This document shows, piece by piece, positions 35,806 to 48,774 of a stretch of 64,000 nucleotides of DNA. The stretch is from Dryococelus australis. Its lineage: Eukaryota; Arthropoda; Insecta; Phasmatodea; Phasmatidae. The DNA is taken from positions 220,038,172 through 220,102,171 of the forward strand of contig CM056997.1 of NCBI GenBank assembly GCA_029891345.1, given 5' to 3'. The position numbers were made by a program, and so were the translations under genes. The stretch's first letter is position 1; the number at the start of each line of letters is the position of its first letter. The notes beneath the pieces are model-generated. The model saw nothing but the letters and a program-made list of their open reading frames with translations. It searched no databases and was not told the DNA's origin.

Positions 35806-37682
35806 TGACGCAGTCAGGTAAGATACGGAGACGATCACGAATGCACTTTTTCCTGTGGTTGATGGGTGCCAACGGTTGTTCCTACCCACCTCACTTTGAG
35901 TCTCAGGGATCTCAGAAATGCTGTGGATTCTATGGTTCATCTCACATGTACGTACTTACACACAACTTTTATACTTTGTACTGCACTACAAAACACTTAA
36001 GTAGGGCTGGGTATCTGACGCTATAAAGAGACATTCAACTTTTACACTGAGAAGTTATGTTTATTTTCAAAGTACATCTCATGCCAAAATATGTTTTATG
36101 GTTTATATCTCGAGTGTGCCTAGTTAGTCCTGGTGGGTGTTCCGCCAAGCACGTTACTATACTTGCTCACTCTGACTGGATAATTTTCTGCAGTGCTTGA
36201 AAACACAGTTCCTTCAGAGCAAGGGGCCTACAGCCGCTAGGATGGATTGCAGGTTTTGCCCAGAGACAGGACACAGAGTATGAAATGAACTCACGCAACT
36301 ACTCCCGCAGCTAACGCCTACTCGTTGGAAATCGTTCCCTAACCACGTGGAGTGTGGCGACAGTCATACACATAGTGGGTCAGTGCAAACTAATAGTGAC
36401 CTACAAAATACACAAATAACACTTAATGAACATGGGGCATGACATGAGCAAGAAGAGTAAACACAAAATGTGTGAAATTAGTTTTAGATGGCACGGATGC
36501 CACTGGATTTGGCTCATAGCAAACCATGTGAGCGGGTGTAAAAATTGATTATTTCTTTAGAAATTCTGGCAGAAATTATCTGTGCTGCTTAGATTAGTAT
36601 TGCAAATTTATTTCAGCAGTAACGAGCGTTCAATACCTCTGAATGCAGTTTGGCAAGAAACATACAAATACATGTGGCGACTGTGGTCAAGAACAAAATG
36701 CATCAAACATAAAAAATACAAGAACTCTTATTAAAATATTACATGAAACCCTGAGATGGCACACGAGATGGAACAACAATAAAGCCCTCAACAAGCGGTG
36801 ATTGCGCGCTTATGGACTTATGATATCTGACCACGTGACCATGGGCGATGTAGCTGCAAATCGTAAAAACACCATAAAAACCCACAAATAATACAAACAT
36901 ATTACCCTTAAGATTGCGCACCGCAATGAAGCAGAAATTATGTTGAAAAGCCCTAGACACAGGCGGATGGCATCTGATACACAATTAGCACGGACTGCAT
37001 GTCCTCTCCGGTACAATGCTCCATCATCTCATTAGCATCTCATAAACCTTAAAGGGCTGCAAAATATTAGGTTAAACAGATAGCATTATGCTGGGGATGT
37101 CTGGCAAAACGTACGCAAGGCAAAGGTTAACCGTATACTACAGTATGAAACCTACATCAGTTCAAAAAGATGAAGTGCACATGTGACAGTGTTTTACCTC
37201 GCCAGCTCTCCTAGAACGACTGCCCAGAGGCAAGGGTCACGTGAACCTACCATGGCTGCCTACGGGGTTCACACAAGCGGAAGTGCTATGCACGCTGAGG
37301 GAAAGTATTTATATTGCAAATTGAAATGGCACCAAAAGAGTTTTAAAACAGTTTTAGATACAGAAATTTAATTAGGCTTTTAGGTTGAATTTTAATTGTC
37401 TTTTGAAGGCATTCTCGCCTGAATACTAATGTCTCTCTTTTCAGCACCGCGCTCACTTTAAATTTTGAATATCAATTTCACATAAAATCCTCAAACAGAC
37501 ATATTACACTTTAGAAACATTTTGACCCTAGAAGAGAAATACATAGTGCACTACAACATTTTATATCCCGTTTTGGTGAAGTCCGTAACCTGTAACGATG
37601 CGTGCACATGTGCTTACCCATGTGCACCGCTAGTGGTGAGTGCCGTCATGGGCTGACTGTGGCTGGCTCTTAGCTGGCGTGA
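35806..37682 (-). repeat. 5' LTR of the 29.9-37.7 kb gypsy element
   Basis: Starts TGACGCAGTCAGG on the plus strand and ends TAGCTGGCGTGA, a degenerate form of the family end GCCAGCGTCA. Co-linear with the 3' LTR and the solo LTR. Confidence 0.9.
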
Positions 37683-38009
37683 ATGTTTATTTCACAACCA
37701 CTGAGCAAGGAGGATTGTACAAAATGTTGACGTGTGACGCTGTCTGGTTCAGAGCAATGAGTGTCTACATATCGAAATAGTGTCTTTGTTAGTGCAGGCT
37801 GGGAGCACTTACTGGAAGTAACTTGTGCCTGTTTTATTTGTGTATCGGCCATGACCTCTGTATTGTGTGGACCGTGTCGGCTGTCGGCTAGGCACAAAAT
37901 CTCTAACTGGTTGGGTGATTGGCTGGACTACTGTCTTTGGGGCTGGCTGCTTAACTACTCAGACACTTGGTTGGCTGGTTGAAGCTGCGGGTTTACTGGA
38001 AGTGGTGCG

Positions 38010-38292
38010 TCTGCTGGTGAAACTCTATGGTCCTCATGGGCTGCTGCAGCTGGAACTGATGCTGCTGCTGGTGGAACTCTATGGTCCTCATGGGCTGCTG
38101 CAGCTGGAACTGATGCTGCTGCTGGTGGAACTCTATGGTCCTCATGGGCTGCTGCAGCTGGAACTGATGCTGCTGCTGGTGGAACTCTATGGTCCTCATG
38201 GGCTGCTGCAGCTGGAACTGATGCTGCTGCTGGTGGAACTCTATGGTCCTCATGGGCTGCTGCAGCTGGAACTGATGCTGCTGCTGGTGGCG
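38010..38292. repeat. 54 bp minisatellite, about 5 units
   Basis: ATGGTCCTCATGGGCTGCTG starts at 38027, 38081, 38135, 38189 and 38243, a strict 54 bp period with almost no divergence. Since 54 is divisible by three, open frames cross it on both strands: an 18-residue LLQLELMLLLVELYGPHG-type unit on the plus strand and a Gln/His-rich unit (HQQQHQFQLQQPMRTIEF) on the minus strand. Neither has a recognised domain. Confidence 0.95.
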
Positions 38293-38616
38293 GCTCTTGA
38301 CAGGCTGCGGTAGTAGCAAGTGGAGAAACATGGGCAGGTCAATTCAATAGGCACCTTCTCTCCACATCTGGTGGCTGCTGCCACGAGATACAGTGTCCCT
38401 GGAACCTTCTGGGGAATCAGAGAAGGGGAGAGGGCTGGCCCACCAACTTGCGGGCAGCTTGAGCTCGTTCCCAGGGTGTTTCTTGGCAAAGTGCCTTACT
38501 GGTCTGGATGCAGCTTCACGTAGCTTGGTAGGTGGAAGTAGCCTTCCTCTCTTTCAGGTCCTTCCCATCTCGTTTGGTAAAGGGCATCAGGTTCTAAACC
38601 TTGAATGATGAGCTAG

Positions 38617-38647
38617 GGCAAAACACCCTATGTAAGGGTGTTTTGCC
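38617..38647. repeat. Perfect 13 bp hairpin
   Basis: GGCAAAACACCCT (38617-38629), loop ATGTA, and the exact reverse complement (38635-38647). Function unknown; no CDS ends adjacent to it. Confidence 0.9.
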
Positions 38648-39099
38648 GTCTTGACTAACTAGGCCGACGCGATCCTAACCATTTCTCCAGCCGGCAACAC
38701 ATTTGGTGCGGTGGTTGTAGAGCGGGTTTTCTCGGAGGCGTGCCTATAGCTTCGACCAGTAATCTCCTAGAGTGGACAGGCCCAACCAAGAGCCAACCAA
38801 GTTTTCCCTCCGGTTAACTCATGTGGTGTGGTAGACTGAGTACAAGCTGGTGTAGTGGCCTCTCCTCTCTAGAGGTATATGACCAGTGGTTGTGGCTCTA
38901 CTGTTAGGTACACGGGGTGCACTGAACGGGTGGCCATCGAATGTTGTGTGTTTCTCGACGTACTAGTCCCTGAGGAGGAGCTTGCAGTCCTACACTAGGT
39001 GGCAAAATTGTATTCTTCAAACCCCGTTCTCCTGCTCCATTCTTATGGGACATGGTGTCTACTATGGATTCTGCGTGTACTCAAGGAAATTAAGAGAAC

Positions 39100-39230
39100 A
39101 AGGTAGGTAAAGAATGTGTTTATTCAATGAGGAATAAAACACAGTGACCCGAACTATCTCCTGACTACCTTGAGCTGACCAAAAGTAGTAAACTATACTA
39201 TCCAGGTGAAGGGGACCTGGTTCTAGACTA
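39100..39230 (-). repeat. LTR-like repeat family 2, copy C core
   Basis: Minus-strand AATAAA at about 39119-39124, then the core CTATCCAGGTGAAGGGGACC near 39195. The upstream segment (CCTGAGGAGGAGCTTGCAGT near 38971) also resembles the copy B flank near 28860. The surrounding 38650-39800 is GC-richer than average, with no recognised CDS. Confidence 0.45.
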
Positions 39231-39279
39231 AAGGGTGGAAGTTTCGACTAGGTAGCTAATTACAACTTCCCCTGTCTAT

Positions 39280-40290
39280 GATGTGTCACGTATCCTAAAG
39301 GGGCTTAGGAGCCCAATTCCTGAAGGAGCTTGGGGTAGCCGTTGCCGTGGGCAAGCGACTAAGCGTGGCTGGTGACTTCTGGAAGGCTTGCAGGAGAGGG
39401 CTTCTGGAAGATCTGGCCGTAGTCGAAGGCAGGGCTGAAGAGCTTCTAGGCAATATACCTAGGTGGTGTTATGTCAGAGGACACAAGCGCACAAGGCGGT
39501 ATAGCTAGCTGCTCAGGCTGAGGTGTCTTTTAGAAGACCTAGTCGTCAACACCCCGACGGGCCTGGAGTGGGTGGTGTGATGCATATGCATCACAGGTGG
39601 AGCTAAGGGCGGCGGGTGGTGCCATCTCTCTGCATGCCCTTGAACTTGCTCTGGGTTGCAGCAATGGGTCGACTGTGGCCAATCGATTGTTGGCATCTTC
39701 TTGAGGGGAGGCTGGGCTAGGCTTGCTTACTGACTGCCTGACGCTGATGAAACGTACAACTCTGTCATGTCTGTAATAATCCATGTGACTAGCAAAAATC
39801 GTGTAGGCACTCAGGTAGAAATCTTACAGTTCCAAACCCTGCTCAGTGCGCTTTTAGTGAGGCACGTAGATGAAGCGAAGTCGTTCATCTTCTTAGCCAG
39901 TAAGCGTAACATGTCAACGTAAACTATTACTGTGCCGGTTCCTTAAATCCGTAACATAAAAAGCAAACTTACAGCTGGTGACAAGGTGCTTGTATCATCA
40001 AGTGTATACATTAAAGTAACAGTTAAATTAATATTGCTTGTAGTTAATTATTAAGTGTGCGTTTTTAAGTGCATAAAAATGTCAAGAGATGTGGAACCAT
40101 TTTACAGTTTATCAACATGATGACAAATTTGATGTTAGCAATTATTGCAAAATGAAAATATCTTAGGGTTAGCCAAATACAACTTTGAAATTCATGAAAC
40201 ATTTTCACAACTAACATTGACTCCTGGCTTCATCAAAAAAGTAAAAAGAGATGTATCTGCATGTTACAATCAAAGTGAAATTCGTAGTTA
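39280..40290. other. Unassigned sequence before the second gypsy element
   Basis: 39280-39780 is GC-rich with short minus-strand frames (39505-39784) of low-complexity character, and 39900-40290 is AT-rich. Nothing recognised. Confidence 0.3.
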
Positions 40291-40299
40291 TTCTGGTAA

Positions 40300-41365
40300 C
40301 AGATGATCTAGTTGAACCAAAAACCTCGGTACAATATTACAAAAACAAGTAAATCATTTTTATTAAGGCCTTTTAATATAATAATATCCATACCCTTTAC
40401 AAATGAGATCCATATACAAACTTTATTACTGAAGGATTTCAAACACCTTGAAATTACAAAATGTAGAAAAAATCAATTTTCAAAAATAGTGCAATATTAC
40501 ATGTTTTCAGGTACTGACACGAAAAATTTGTTTCTTAAGAAATAGTGCAGTCAATAAAATGTTGCCCAGCTGGCACACACAAAGAATGTAATAAAATATT
40601 TAGCAATCAGAAACTTTATATCAAATGTACACAATAAAAAAAAATTTAGCATTTACTGAACTTGAGTCAGTTAATATGTCGCCTGATTTCATGCTACAAG
40701 AGCATAGCAATTTAATATCACAGTGCCAAGCGCTCATTAAATCTTTCCACAAGTTATCCTTTAAAGAGTAACAAATGAACTAATTCGGATCCATCCAAAT
40801 TCATGGCATCAAACAATCGTAAGCAAGAATAAATATTTACGTACCATTAACAGGATCTCAAACAACCCACTCGAACCCGAGTGAAGCTTATTCATTTACA
40901 AATCACTGCCTTCATACAGGCATAACAATTCATTAGTCTAGGAAAATTTAGTTGTTTAAATTACTAACCATATTTCATATAAATTGGCTTAAATTCAACG
41001 GGCGGTAACCCCACATGTCTGTTCACGTGCGACACAAGCTTCCCATCAAGCCTCAATTAAAATACAATAGAAGGGAGCCTAACACAGAAATAAACCAGCC
41101 TTATTGCTGAGCTTCCAACCTCGCTCAGGCAAACACAATTACTGTAAATATTTTGTTAAAACACCACTTACTTTCACTTAACATATGTAGCGACAAATTA
41201 TGAACAAACCACAAAAAATATTTTTAAATTACTGACTCACAAAGCCACACCACAGAATTGGTTCAACAAAGGACATTGTCATACAAGAAACATTTTTAAA
41301 ATATGCTACTAAAATTTATCATTAAAACACATATGTATGGACGGTAGTGCTCTTAATAATGTGAA
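40300..41365 (-). repeat. 3' LTR (approximate limits) of the second gypsy element
   Basis: Co-linear with 48775-49818, with substitutions and small indels throughout. The right limit is set where similarity fades near TTAATAATGTGAAGGCA. Confidence 0.75.
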
Positions 41366-42301
41366 GGCAGAACAAAGCACGTATCCTTGAAAATTCTGAT
41401 GATACAATTAAAAATATACTACTGTGCAGTTACGTCAGCCATGGACAGCATTTCGCTAGCAAAATTCTGCACAGCGGGGCAAGCCAAATGGGGCACGACA
41501 TGGACAATGATACTACGCATTTGCGGTAGCAAAAGCATTCTGATTTAGCAAAAACATTTTTGGCAAACCAAATTCGATGTTCTTAATTTTACACACAAAC
41601 CATAATTCTCTAAAAAAAGGTACATGTACCCACCTAATATTACAAAGTGAATACTAGAGAAATATACAATACTAACACCCAAACAAAATTACTGCTCCCC
41701 TCGACTCATCATGCCCTTCTGTCATCTTCGCATAGACTAACACTATTTTTTCTGAACAAAAATTACATTTTAAAAATGTGCTCAGCTCAAATATCACAAT
41801 GTAGCTTCACATCAATCGCCATCTATGACGGTAAATTCTTTCTTCCAGCAGAAGTGGTCAGCTCGGCTCGCAGGTGTAGAATAATAAGAAGGATCCTTGC
41901 ACACACACCAGCTGACCAGTGATCTCCTCCAAATTAATGATGCATCCAGGAGGGAAAGTAGGAGAGGGGAGGTGCAAGGAAGAGGGAATCAGAACTGGAG
42001 AACCCCAAGGGGAAAAGTTTCTAGTACCATTGTCTGCAATCACAGGTCACTAAAAGAACATGTCGGTGCAGCAGCACGATCGCTACCCCCAGCCCTAACA
42101 GCCCTCATTAGTAAATCCCCAAAAAATAGGCTGTGGAAGAACAGTTCACAATAAAACTCTTGCGACCCATACTCATCTCACACAAACAGTTCTAGCAGAA
42201 AGGATACACATATGACAGAAGAAGACAAAGAAATTTCAGTGTAGAAAGGTGGGAACAGTATCTCAAACCAGACAGATAGTACATCGACGAACACATGAAA
42301 C
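41366..42301 (-). other. 3' non-coding part of the second gypsy element or flanking DNA
   Basis: No coding similarity; short open frames only. It lies between the 3' LTR and the inserted pogo-type element, so by position it should be the 3' untranslated interior of the retroelement. Confidence 0.4.
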
Positions 42302-42303
42302 TA

Positions 42304-44222
42304 CAATAAAACCTCTCCATTACAACCCCATTTATTACGACCACCTCTCTATTACAACCCAATCCCAAGGAACTGTGAAAAGTTTGGGTCAAAAATTTTA
42401 GGCACATCTACAAATAGATACATCAATCCCTCGCCAACGCGGTATCTTAACGGAGGTTTTAGTTATGCGTCAATTTGTTTTTGTAGACCTTTTTTACAAT
42501 AGTGGTACAAGTTTCTATTATCCACGGTTTTCAGTTTATGGGAAACTAGCCTTTACTGATGTTAGTGGTCGCGCATTTCTCAAGCTGCTGTCATAGACTT
42601 TGACATTTGCTGTCCCAAGCAGCATGAAGCAATAAATTACTTCATGCCAGAAGGGGACACTGGTGTATTGTCCGTTGATGGTGCGGAAGGGAGGGGGCAG
42701 CTGCAGGCCATGTCAGTGGGGATTCTTTGTCCAAGTGGCATGTGGCTGCCTCTGCCTTATCCTCCATGTCTCTTTTCGCTTCCATTATCTCTCCTCTTTT
42801 GCTGTGAAAACCGCGACACATTACAGACAAGTTTCTTAATCAAGTGTATAACTTCAAATTTAATTCACTGTCCCTTTCTTAATGATTTTTTTTTTAAGTT
42901 TATGTTCGCCCATGCGTACATAATATGCTAATTTTTTTGGTGCGTGTTTTTTTTTCTTGTGAAGTCGATTGTAAATGTAAAGTGAATAAAGGTGTATGCT
43001 GTTCACGGTAAAGTGAGCGCTTTTGAAGCTCTAGTTACTTTTTCTTTCAGCCAATTATTATCCTTTTACCAACTTTTAAAAATAAATATTGCCATGTAAG
43101 TAATAAACACAGTGTGTATATTTCACCACACTCGGAAGTTAACACCTAAGGCTAAAATAAAATGTATTTATTGACTATTATTTCAAATAAGAGAGCTTTC
43201 AAAAGTTCTCACATTACCGTGAATAGTCTATATGTATGTGTGTGCAAATAAAATGTGTTCCTATGTTACCATATTTGGTAGAGCAAGGATGTGTGCATGT
43301 TTAGGTTACGTCGGAAGTTTCTGATGAAAAATTCTGGATAGTTAATATTTCAAGTAGACCGCACTAAATATTTATATTCCCGTAAACATTGCCGGGCCTC
43401 ATCGTGCCAGTGCAGAGGCCAACACGCCGCCTACATTTAGTATAAATTCAACACATTGATGTTAATCGCATCTATCAGCATGTTTAATCGACACCTGGCT
43501 GCTGTTGCGAAGTGAACCGGTCCTGTAATGACGGCACTAGCGGCGGCCGGCTGGTCCCCGCCTGCCATAGTAATCTTGTAGTGAGCGGCGGCCGACTGCG
43601 CCGCCCACCAATTTGTAGCGACGGACCAACAGCTGCCCAGCCCCGAGGATCTAGGACCAATCGACAGGTGCGAGTTGCCGTACCCGGCCGCGCTGCAGAG
43701 GATCTAGGCACTCGCCCAGCTACTTGTACATGGCAATGTATTCGCTGCTAGCCCCAGCACACGAGAGATCCAATGTATTTTTCTTCATATATATTATCAA
43801 TAAATAAAGTTCTGTGTTTTGCTTCAAACATACAGTATCTCCAATAGTGTTTAGTTATTATTTTAATAATTCACTGTCTAATCTTTTCACGCATTTTCAA
43901 TGGCCATGTCATACTGTGTTTAGGCCTTCTTTTTTATGACAAGGGGTGGTCCAATATGCCTTTCTTGGGTATTAAATTAATCAGGAGACGTCCAGCTATT
44001 AAAATATACATACACATTTATATTTAATTTAAAAAGTGGTTTTTTATGCGCTAGAGACGATTGAACATGAACTTCATGCAAAAAATGGCAAGTTTGGGGG
44101 CATAGGGGTTAGGGGCGGGTCAAAATTGTCCCAAAATTTTCCAAATTTTGTATCACGACTCCCTCTCTATTACAACCCTATTCTCAGGAACCCGGAGGGG
44201 CCGTAATAGAGATGCTCTACTG
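42304..44222 (+). mobile_element. Non-autonomous pogo-type DNA transposon, copy A (1919 bp)
   Basis: Terminal inverted repeats: CAATAAAACCTCTCCATT on the left and, on the complement, CAGTAGAGCATCTCTATT on the right, flanked by TA dinucleotides (42302-42303 and 44223-44224) as expected for Tc1/mariner-superfamily target duplication. Subterminal copies of CTCTATTACAACCC-like sequence repeat inside both ends. No transposase frame is present; an internal GC-rich block lies at about 43490-43750. The right ~1.4 kb matches 57870-58930 in reverse complement. It sits within the second gypsy element and is therefore younger than it. Confidence 0.82.
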
Positions 44223-44599
44223 TAATAGCAAATAACTTCTTCAGAGAGTCGAAGTATAGTGACAAACAAAGTTCTTCCCCAGGGAAGACACGCAGGGCAG
44301 TCCGGAAGCCGAACGCTGAGAGATGGGTCTCTTTTCAAGTTGTGAGGGCAGGGCAGGGTTGACGAGGTCCCGTCAGCAACTCATTGGGACGGTAACCAGT
44401 TTCACAAGCGCAGGCAGTAGACGCAAATGCCTAGGTACCACTCGGGATGAAGAAGGGGAAAAACAAAATATGGGAAACATTAGTATATGGAATAAATTAA
44501 ATACAAAACACGAGAAAAGGAAAAGGGATAAGGAAAAAAGGGAGTGCACCAAATACAAATATAATACATAAAACTCAAGACCAAGATACATCCACCACA

Positions 44600-47550
44600 A
44601 AGGGCACTAGCTACAAATTTTTTTAACTGGCATACATGTGCCTTGCAAAATAATCTACCTGATGATGGAAGAACTAATTTCACGGTGTTAGGTCCTAAAA
44701 ATGAACATATCTGGTAAGGGCCTTCAAATTTTGAATGAGCTTGGAGGTGATGTCGCCGGCCAGGTCCACCAGGTGATACCTCGTCACCAAAACTAGATCT
44801 CCGACAACAGAATCCATGGGGGTGCCTGAAACGCTTACTCTCTCGTTAACAGAGTCTTTAGCAGCAGCCAGAGATGCTTCTGCACCTCACCTTACAACAT
44901 ATCCTGGTCTGCCTCAGAAAGTGGAGAAGGAAGAGGAGGAATATCCAAAGATGCAGAAGAGGATGCGAAAGAGGATGACCTAAAAAAAGGCAATGATGGT
45001 GGGTTCCCTGCGGAACCATGATGATCACTATTAAATCCCACATTATTGAAATCCAAATCCTCATTCCAGTGAGTATGGTCGTGATTATAGAATATTGTGA
45101 GACAGGCCTTAAGATCTTTATTGAAACGTTCCACTTGATTACCCTTAGGGTAATAAGGGCTAGAAGTAAAATGTTTCATCGCCCATCTAAAGCACATATC
45201 CCTAAACAAAGCTGATGTGAAATATCGAGCATTGTCCTTCAGAATCTCCACTGGAGCATTAAAAACCTTCCAGACCTGTTCACACAGAACCTTGATGATG
45301 GCCGAGGACTTCATATTCATTCCGGAGGGAGAGAAGAATAACAAACTTGCTGAATGTATCAAAAAGTATCAGCACACAGATGTTGCCCTTCCTCAAGCAA
45401 ACCAAAGGACTGAACACTTCTATATTCACAGTGTCCCACGGACCCTCTGGAAGATGACTAACATTCTGGCTCATGTTTGCTTGCCTCGTCTGCTTGCACT
45501 TCCGGCAAGCTTCGCAGGAACGTACAAAGGCCGCCACCTCACTCCTCAGCATATGCCAAGCAAACTGGCTAGCAACCCTTTTCAACGTTTCACTTATTCG
45601 CTGATGATCTCCGAATACGGAGTCATGGAAATATGAGATCACTATATGGTGTAAGGACTGGGGAACTAAAATTGTGCGCATTCTCCCATTTTTGCCCGTG
45701 AAATAAAGTACATCCCTCTCCAGCATATATGGCAGAATTACGCCATTATTATGGTCCCTCACCACTTGGAAGCAGAAGTCATCATCGCTATGGGCCTCCC
45801 ACATTTTTACAAAAAACTAGAGGAAACCTTGAATTAAATTGACCAAAGCCAAGAGGGCGGCGCTCGGACACATCAAAGTCATCTGGGTCCAACATGGGTG
45901 AAAACGCATCAGCAACCTGATTGTCGGTGCCACGGACGTGATGCACCTTGTAGCGAAACCTCGACAAACGCAAAACCCATTGCCCTAGTTTCCCCAGCTG
46001 CTGTGGGTGACTGAGAACCCAGCTCAAGGCCTGATTATCCGTGAACAGGTTGCACTCTTTGTTCTCAATATATGAAGCAAACTTCTCGAAACCAAAAATA
46101 CAGGCGAGCCTTTCTTTTTCATAAATTTCAAGCTTTCTTTTCGTTTCGGAAAGGGTACGACTCGCAAAGGTCACCGAAACGAGACCACATTCCACCTGCT
46201 GACTAAGAACGGCACCCAAAGCTATGAAGGAGGCATCCAACTGTACAACAAAATGCTTGGAGAAATCTGGAAGATGTAGAGTAGGCAGCGAGGACAGAAT
46301 ATCCTTCAAGGCAAAAAAGGCACTTTCTTGCTCAGCACCCAAACAAAGTCAACACCCTTCTTCTTCAGATGGTTCTTCCGAGTCGTGATCAAAAAAGTGC
46401 ATGTAATACCCCATGATACCTAAAAACTTCTGAACACCCTTTAGTGTTCGCGAGCAGGGAAAATTAAATATGGGGGCAACCCGATCTGGGTCAATAAGCA
46501 GACGCCCCTTGCACAACATATACTTTAGAAATTTCACTCTATTGGAGCCCAAGGTGACCTTGTCGGGATTAACGGTAAGACCGACTTCACACATCCTAGT
46601 AAGAACCTGCCTTAAGTGCCTTAGTTGGGAATCAAAGTCCTTGCTATAAACAATGTCGTCATCAATATAATTGAACACAAACTTGAATATAAATTCTGAC
46701 AATACATGGTCGAGAACATGGGAAAGGGCCTGACTACAAAAATCTAAGTCCATGGGAATCCACGTGAACTCTTATTGATTCCATGGAGTGCTGAAGGCAG
46801 TGTGTTTCCGGCAAGAGGGATCTAACAGACACTAGTGAAAACTATTATTAAGGTCAAGGACCAAATACACTCGGGCTTTACCCAGATGTTGCAATGTACA
46901 ATCAATTGTTTGTAGAAGAAATGGATTGTTGTGTATTTTTCTGTTGACTAGAGAGTCATTAACTACCAAGCGGCACTTATCCCTGTCCTGCTTTCTGACT
47001 AAAAAGCCCGGAGAACATAAGTCTGAAGTCGAAGGTACGATCACCCCAGCTGCAAGCAGCTTGTCAATAATCTCATGAAAAGCTTGAAGTTTTGTAGGAT
47101 GTGGACACTCAAAATGCCATTCGCGCATCCTAATATCGCCCGTAAGGGCAAATTCATAGAGCAGGATGTCGCACTTCTCTATGCGAGATGCTATCACATC
47201 ACTGAACTCTGTCTCCAGCTGATCTAGGCCGGCCGTAAAGGCAGCCTTACTCGATTCGCCCTGAAAAGATATGGAATGTATTTCCAGCACTTCATCAGTG
47301 TGAAAACCTATGTGAATATTTGGCGCAAATCCGAAGGACAATTATTTGGAGTCAAAGTTGACGACCACCCGGGATTTCCCCAAAAACTTCAATCCCAAGA
47401 TAATATCGTGGGAGAAACAATCAAACCCAAAACTGATATGTCCAAGAGAATTGGCCAATTTTAAAGTGTAAATTGACCACAACCTCCGACCTCCTGACAT
47501 CGCCATTAGCAACACACAAATTCTTTTCAGGCATGATGCTGACACATCCT
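44600..47550 (-). pseudogene. Second gypsy element: pol remnant (protease end, RT, RNase H, integrase)
   Basis: Minus strand. The end of the aspartic protease region is at 47545-47342 (DIILGLKFLGK). RT, 47341-46349: LVRKQDRDKCRLVVNDSLVN, LQHLGKARVYLVLDLNNSFH, FNYIDDDIVYSKDFDSQL (catalytic YIDD near 46660) and KFLKYMLCKGRLLIDPDRV. RNase H, 46342-45788: VVQLDASFIALGAVLSQQ, LFTDNQALSWVL, DNQVADAFSP. RT and RNase H share one frame broken by three stops. Integrase, 45804-44892, has the HH zinc part (HIVISYFHDSVFGDH) and CEACRKCKQ. The first catalytic Asp position reads NIEVF (altered), while DNARYFTS and NQVERFNKDLK keep the other two. The C-terminal domain ends with FEGPYQICSFLGPNTVKLVL and AHVCQLKKF near 44620. 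Confidence 0.88.
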
Positions 47551-47599
47551 ATAGATACAATTTTCAAGTCCAGGAGCCGATTGACAAACATCTCACTAA

Positions 47600-48750
47600 T
47601 AATTTAATGTTTCGCCCTGGTGTCAACAAGCATGGGGAAATTCCTACAGTTACAGGTAATTGTGACGAACCAAATCAAAATATTGCGTGGCCTGTTATTT
47701 GGCATGCGACTGGCATCACCACGCCCCCTACCTGTCATGAGCTGTTTCCCGTGTGAGGGCAGAAACGACGAATGTGTCCCTGCTCGCTGCAGCAGAAGCT
47801 CTTTCTTTCTGCAAAACTGCACTTCGCCTACCTACGTTCGGCAACCACATGCTCCATGCGGGTGCAGTTGACACACTACATGGGCACACCACGCCGGTCG
47901 CTCTGTCCATCACCTTGAAGAGGTATGACCCGCCCAGCTCGATCAGCACGCTCCATTTTGCGGAAATTGATTGGTGGAGGAAAGTCAGTCTGGTATTGTG
48001 CTGTGGCTGAAACCCTACCCTGAACCTCTACTGCGGTTTGATGCAATTCAGTTAAGTTCCACGGAGGGTACAACACCAAGCACAACATTTTGACATGAGG
48101 GGTGAAGTTATCAATGATGGTATTTACTAGTTCAATCTCACTCAAACCTAAACACAACGCGTCATGAGACGCATAAATAGATTCTATGGAATCGTAGACT
48201 GATTTGTCTGCTTCTGAACATGGTAAACCAGATTCATTTCACACTGACCACAAATATGTGGAGGGAATAATGCGTGCGAAACACGTAGTTTAAATTCAGC
48301 GAAGGTGCCACCCAGAAGTGAAAGCAGTTCTTCCTGCAATAAATGAAGTATTAGGCCTTCGATCTTGACGGACAGAGCCGTGAGAAGAAAATCCTCCATA
48401 CAAAGACACAAACTGGCAACCTTAGTAACCGCACTAAAAAAAAAAATCAAAATCGAGACTGGCTCTAGTGAAACCAAAGAACTAATCCTTTCTAGTGACA
48501 TTATTAATTTGGTAGTGGACATTGGTGGCTGACTCGACAGGACAGTTTGTTGAGGGGCGGATTGCACAGCGGCTGAATCTTGCCAGCTACGCTGGATGGC
48601 TAAGCGACGCATTTGCACGACTGTAGAATCCTCGTCAAAATCCACCTCCATATAGTGGAGAAAGGCCACCAAGTAGTCGTGGGCCAGCGCATACACGAAG
48701 GCAACATTGGAGCTCATAACACTGTAAAATGTGAAACAAACCAATAACAC
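47600..48750 (-). pseudogene. Second gypsy element: gag and start of protease
   Basis: Minus strand. The N-terminal frame (48750-48184) includes YALAHDYLVAFLHYMEVDFD and LLSLLGGTFAEFKLRVSHAL, in keeping with Ty3/gypsy capsid helices. The next frame (48157-47876) continues with CLGLSEIELVNTIIDNFTPH. Degenerate nucleocapsid knuckles appear near 47870-47760 (CVNCTRMEH and CCSEQGHIRRFCP). The protease starts at FPMLVDTRAKH near 47630, where the active-site DTG has become DTR. Frameshifts and stops separate the parts. Confidence 0.75.
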
Positions 48751-48774
48751 AATATAAGTACAAAGTAAAGTTGC

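Larger units (their letters stand above)
29876..37682 (-). mobile_element. Ty3/gypsy LTR retrotransposon with ~1.9 kb LTRs, internally deleted
   Basis: Two long direct repeats (29876-31737 and 35806-37682) flank a minus-strand gag-pol relic. The ends carry the short inverted motif TGACGC/GCGTCA, clearest in the third family copy at 55078-56988. In the element's sense the 5' LTR is on the right, gag starts at about 35740, pol follows to about 32400, and a purine-rich tract (GAGGGAGGG, 31743-31752 on the minus strand) sits just before the 3' LTR, where a polypurine tract belongs. The LTR pair differs at many positions with small indels, so the insertion is old. No convincing target-site duplication remains (ATTTA on the left, ATGTT on the right). 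Confidence 0.88.
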
